The notes beneath the pieces were generated by a model. The model was not told the origin of the DNA, did no database searches, and saw nothing but the letters and a program-made list of their open reading frames with translations. From Hyaloraphidium curvatum (taxonomy: Eukaryota > Monoblepharomycota > Hyaloraphidiomycetes > Hyaloraphidiales > Hyaloraphidiaceae), in assembly GCA_025558095.1 (NCBI GenBank), contig JAIVFI010000001.1, positions 1,543,649 through 1,607,648 of the forward strand: DNA of 64,000 nt, read 5' to 3'. Of the stretch, positions 60,658 through 64,000 are shown one piece after another. Position 1 is the first letter of the stretch, and every line of letters starts with the position of its first letter. The translations under genes were made by a program, and so were the position numbers.

Positions 60658-61601
60658 TTCCCGCCGGGGCAGCGGGAAGTTCCGCACGGTGCTCGCTGTC
60701 CTGCCGGCGCGGATGGCCGTTCGGTGGCGTCAGGCGCGGGCTGGGGCCCTCGAATCCCTTGCCCCAAACCACCCGGGGCGGCCGGGGCTGACGTGCCCGC
60801 GGTAATCGATGAAGCCGCCGGAGCGATCCGATCGGGGAGAGGGGACCGGGGCTGCTGGCACCGGGGGGCTCGCGGGCCGGTCGCGCCGGGGTGTAGCGGG
60901 CCGGGAAATCCTCAGGACGCAGGGACCGCCATCGTTGCCTCCGGTGTGGGAAGGGGACGGAATGGAGGCAGATCCGGCACAGACCCCTGCCAAGCGTGCC
61001 GGTGTCGGCCCGGATTCACTTATCGGACGGGCGAACGGGGGGGGGGAAGCGCCCGGACCGGATCCCACCCGGCCGCACCCTTCGTCCCCTAGAGCAGCCA
61101 GCGGATCCCGCCTTGCCGCAACCCCGCCGCCACTCGCGATCACCGCATGTCCGTCCCGCTGACGGAGTCGGGCCTCGGCCCCGCAGGCTTGCGGTCCCGG
61201 TCCCCGAACCACCCGGTCCGGCCCTGAACCACCCCCTTCCGGATCCCCGATGCCCCCGTGGGCCGGGGCCCGAACGATGCAGCCGCACGAGGGATGTTCG
61301 GACGGCATTCCGAGGGGGCGTTTGGGAAGCGTTCGCTTTCTGCAGCCCCCGTTCGATGCCGGCCGGGGAGGGACGGGGACTCTCCATCCGCGAATCACCA
61401 TGCGCTGTAACGCGCCGGCGTCGGGGCAAGGGGGACGGTGGTCCCCGGCGAGGGAAGACTAGGCGCAGTGCTGTGTAGTGACTCCTCAACGTCGTCAACA
61501 CAGGTCTTTACGGGTCCCCCGCGCCCCGTCCTGACAGTTTGACGACGTTCCAACCCTGAATCCACGTTTCCCGTTCCCCGTGACCTCGCCCTCGGTGCAG
61601 C
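60658..61601. other. Subterminal GC-rich gap, probable leader or LTR of the Ty3-like element
   Basis: No gene recognised. If the Ty3-like element had a 5' LTR and primer-binding site they should lie just before 61602, but with the other LTR lost beyond the telomere no boundary can be drawn. Confidence 0.3.
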
Positions 61602-63827
61602 ATGGCTGGCGCCGACGCTCTCCGCGATCTCCTCTCCGCGACCCCGGACCCCCAGACTCCCGTCGAAGTCCTTATCGAGCGCGAAAGGGTTTTCCTTGAT
61701 ACCCTCGAGCCGCAGGAGCGTGCTGCTTTCGTCAGCTTCTTGGACGCCCTCGGCGACGCTCAGCCCGAGTTCATCGCGCTCCCGATCCGTGCCCAAGTCG
61801 CCACCTACCGCGCTTCCCAAGCAACCCACGTCGCGCAGCACGCTCCTCTGTCTGCTCCGATTTCGGTGTCCGCCGCTGCGCTCACGGACGCGTTTGTCGG
61901 CTCTGTCGCGCGCATGGGGTTCCTGCCCCAGCACGCCGCTGCTGCCCCAACCGCGAAAACGATCAACGTGCCTACCCCGGACAAGTTCGACGGGACCGAT
62001 CACGCACGCACCCGTTACTTCATGATGCAGGTCGACAACGCGCTCGAGCTCAAGCCGGAGCTTGCCTCGGACGCCCAAAAGATCGCGTTCTTCAGTCTGC
62101 TTCTCAAGGGCGATGCGCTCCGCTGGTTTGCTGCCCAGCAGAGCAGCTCCGGGACGATTGCGCCCTCGTGGATCTCGCTTCGCGAGGAGTTTCTCTCTAC
62201 CTTTCAGATGCCACTTCGACACACTTCCGCCGTCAATGCGCTCCATGCACTCGTCCAGAAGCCCGGGCATCTGGCCGAATACGCAGTCGGTGCCCATCGG
62301 ATCGCATGTCTCTCCGGCAGCTCCTTCCGCAAGTGCTTCCGGCCCCGTGCCGATGGTGCTGGGCTCCGCGTCTGCATCTGGCCAGCCGGGCGGGGCTTCA
62401 GGCTCGGCGTCCTCAGGGTCGCGCGCCAAGCTGACGCCGGAGGAGCGCCAGCGCCGCCTTCGCGAGGGGCTCTGCATTTACTGTGGTCAGCCCGGTCACG
62501 TCAAGGCCTTTTGCCCCGCCAAGTCTGCATTGTCGTCTTTTTGAAACGCCAGCTCGGATTCCGGGGCACCTCCGACGCTGGCGATGCCAATACAAGTCTT
62601 CAGTTTTCCCGTGCCCCTTGCTTGGCGGCGTCTTCCGGGCGGCCGCCATTTCCTCTGCTCCGGTCCGACCCGGTTCCTTCCTTCGTCATTCCCGTGCGCA
62701 TCGTGCTTCCGGACGGCCGGCTTCGGATCGTGGACGCACTCGTGGACTCCGGCGCCGACGCCTGCTTCATGGACGAGGCTTTCACGCGCTGCGTTGGATA
62801 CTCGTGCTTGCAGCGCTCCACGCCTTTCGGGCTCGACGTGGTGGACGGGCGGCCTATTTCGTCGGGCGACGTCACCCAGGAGACGGAGCCCGTCGCACTG
62901 ACAGCCGATGGCATTACCGTCGGAGTCAGCTTCAACATCATCAGCGCGTCGATTCCGGTCGTTCTCGGACTCTCGTACCTCGAGTTCGTGAACGCGGCGC
63001 TCGATTGGTCCCGTCGATCCCTGCGGATCCCTCGCCCGTTCGCACCGGGAGTTTCCCCGCCGTTGAGCGCGCCTAAGGCTCCGGCGGCGGATCAGGAACC
63101 GCCAAAGACAAGCCCGGCTGAAGGCGCCAGCCGGGCGGCCCCGGTGGACGTATCCGTCTCTGCCGGTGGATGTCTCCCAGCTGCTGACCCCGCCTCCAGC
63201 CAGGCCAGCGACCGGACCATCCTCGAGGACATCACGGAGTCCGAATACCCACACACGGCTTCTTTTTCGGCTTCCATGGGATCGGGCGACGCAGGCAGAC
63301 CTCCGCAGGCCGTCCCCTTGGGCCGCGGGGTCGACGAACAACCGCCGAGGCCAACCCCGGCCGATGGGACCGGTCGGGGCGCGCCTCCGGAAGTACCTCC
63401 GCCTCCGCCGCCTAAGGTGAAGATCGCTAATCTCTCGGCGCGCCAGTTTGTCGCCGAGATGCGTCGCGAGCGCAAGGACGCACAGATCTTCGTCGCCATG
63501 GTCTCCGACCCCGCCGCGCGCGCTGCAAGCGCGGCCGCCGCCGAGCCCACGGTCCCATCGCAGTACGCCGACTTCGCGGACGTCTTCGACCCGGACAAGC
63601 CTGCATCGTCACTGCCGCCGCATCGTCCCGGTTTCGATTGCGCAATCGAACTCGAAGAAGGGGCAGTCCCTCCTTCTGGACGTCTCCACGGCCTCTCCGA
63701 AGTCGAATCCGAGGCACTCCGGAAGCACATCGAAGAGCTTTCCGCATCGGGGCGTCTCCGCCCTTCGGATTCTCCGAGCGGGGTTCCAGTCATCTTTGCA
63801 AAGAAGAAGGACGGCGGGCTTCGCGTC
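61602..63827 (+). mobile_element. Ty3/Gypsy-like retrotransposon, truncated by the telomere
   Basis: From ATG 61602 ([20 protein letters not shown]) the Gag core is seen ([45 protein letters not shown]). The zinc knuckle [14 protein letters not shown] lies in the +1 frame near 62478-62519, after an apparent internal loss and frame change near 62285. The protease ([18 protein letters not shown]) is back in the first frame, followed by the reverse-transcriptase start ([44 protein letters not shown]). Coding similarity stops at LRV where telomere repeats begin. No RT active site, RNase H, integrase or 3' LTR remain. Confidence 0.85.
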
Positions 63828-64000
63828 TTAGGTTAGGTTTTAGGTTAGGGTTAGGTTAGGGTTAGGTTAGGGTTAGGTTAGGTTAGGTTAGGTTAGGTTA
63901 GGTTAGGTTAGGTTAGGTTAGGTTAGGTTAGGTTAGGTTAGGTTAGGTTAGGTTAGGTTAGGTTAGGTTAGGTTAGGTTAGGTTAGGTTAGGTTAGGTTA
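63828..64000 (+). repeat. Telomere repeat array, mainly TTAGG
   Basis: 173 bp of TTAGG units with a TTTTAGG and three TTAGGG units near the inner edge, then uniform TTAGG to the end of the window. The G-rich strand runs 5' to 3' toward the end, as expected at a right-hand chromosome end. Confidence 0.95.

Noticed and set aside
60700-61601. A defined 5' LTR for the Ty3-like element
   Set aside because: With the second LTR lost there is nothing to align, and no clear primer-binding site was found.

Overview
This is a GC-rich eukaryotic chromosome end. Most well-resolved genes are cut by very short GT-AG introns, mostly 41-84 nt and commonly 50-65. There are no operons or Shine-Dalgarno sites. 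The right edge (63828-64000) is a telomere of mostly TTAGG units whose G-rich strand points outward. The gene set fits a fungus or fungus-like osmotroph: a laccase-type multicopper oxidase with a GPI-like tail, a P450, a Baeyer-Villiger monooxygenase, an alginate-lyase-domain protein, and F-box/LRR and Ty3-like sequences. The taxonomic call is inference from gene content and intron style, not from a marker gene.

Layout. 1-2.8 kb: an F-box-like gene running off the left edge, and an LRR relic. 2.9-9.6 kb: three copies of an unrecognised multi-membrane-span protein family (two open, one dead), a VOC/PhnB-like protein and a secreted Cys-rich protein. 9.6-16 kb: F-box/LRR genes and relics, a secreted beta-helix protein, an alpha/beta hydrolase, and truncated duplicates of those last two. 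16-19 kb: a secreted serine-protease homologue with two P-domains that has lost catalytic residues. 20-29 kb: secreted YtcJ-type amidohydrolase, multicopper oxidase, metallo-beta-lactamase-fold lactonase-like enzyme and Baeyer-Villiger monooxygenase. 29-33 kb: a GT8-like gene with an in-frame stop and an O-fucosyltransferase-like gene. 33.7-40.2 kb: sterol-desaturase-family hydroxylase and an ABCC transporter. 40.6-49 kb: a fourth membrane-family copy split by a complete 6.9-kb non-LTR retrotransposon with a restriction-like endonuclease. 49-61 kb: amine oxidase-like flavoprotein, alginate-lyase-domain protein, secreted RTX-type repeat protein, P450 and FAD monooxygenase. 61.6-63.8 kb: a Ty3-like element cut off by the telomere inside its reverse transcriptase.

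The strongest observations are three. First, the retrotransposon sits antisense in a host paralogue, is flanked by a 14-bp target-site duplication, and removing it rejoins the host reading frame; its three ORFs are chained by overlapping stop and start codons. Second, the chromosome end lies inside reverse-transcriptase coding sequence. Third, one local membrane-protein family shows several stages of decay side by side. Gene models for the amidohydrolase, lactonase-like enzyme, BVMO, desaturase, ABC transporter, P450, beta-helix, VOC and FAD genes were checked by exon lengths summing to a multiple of three and by family motifs restored across junctions. These are hand-made models without transcript support.
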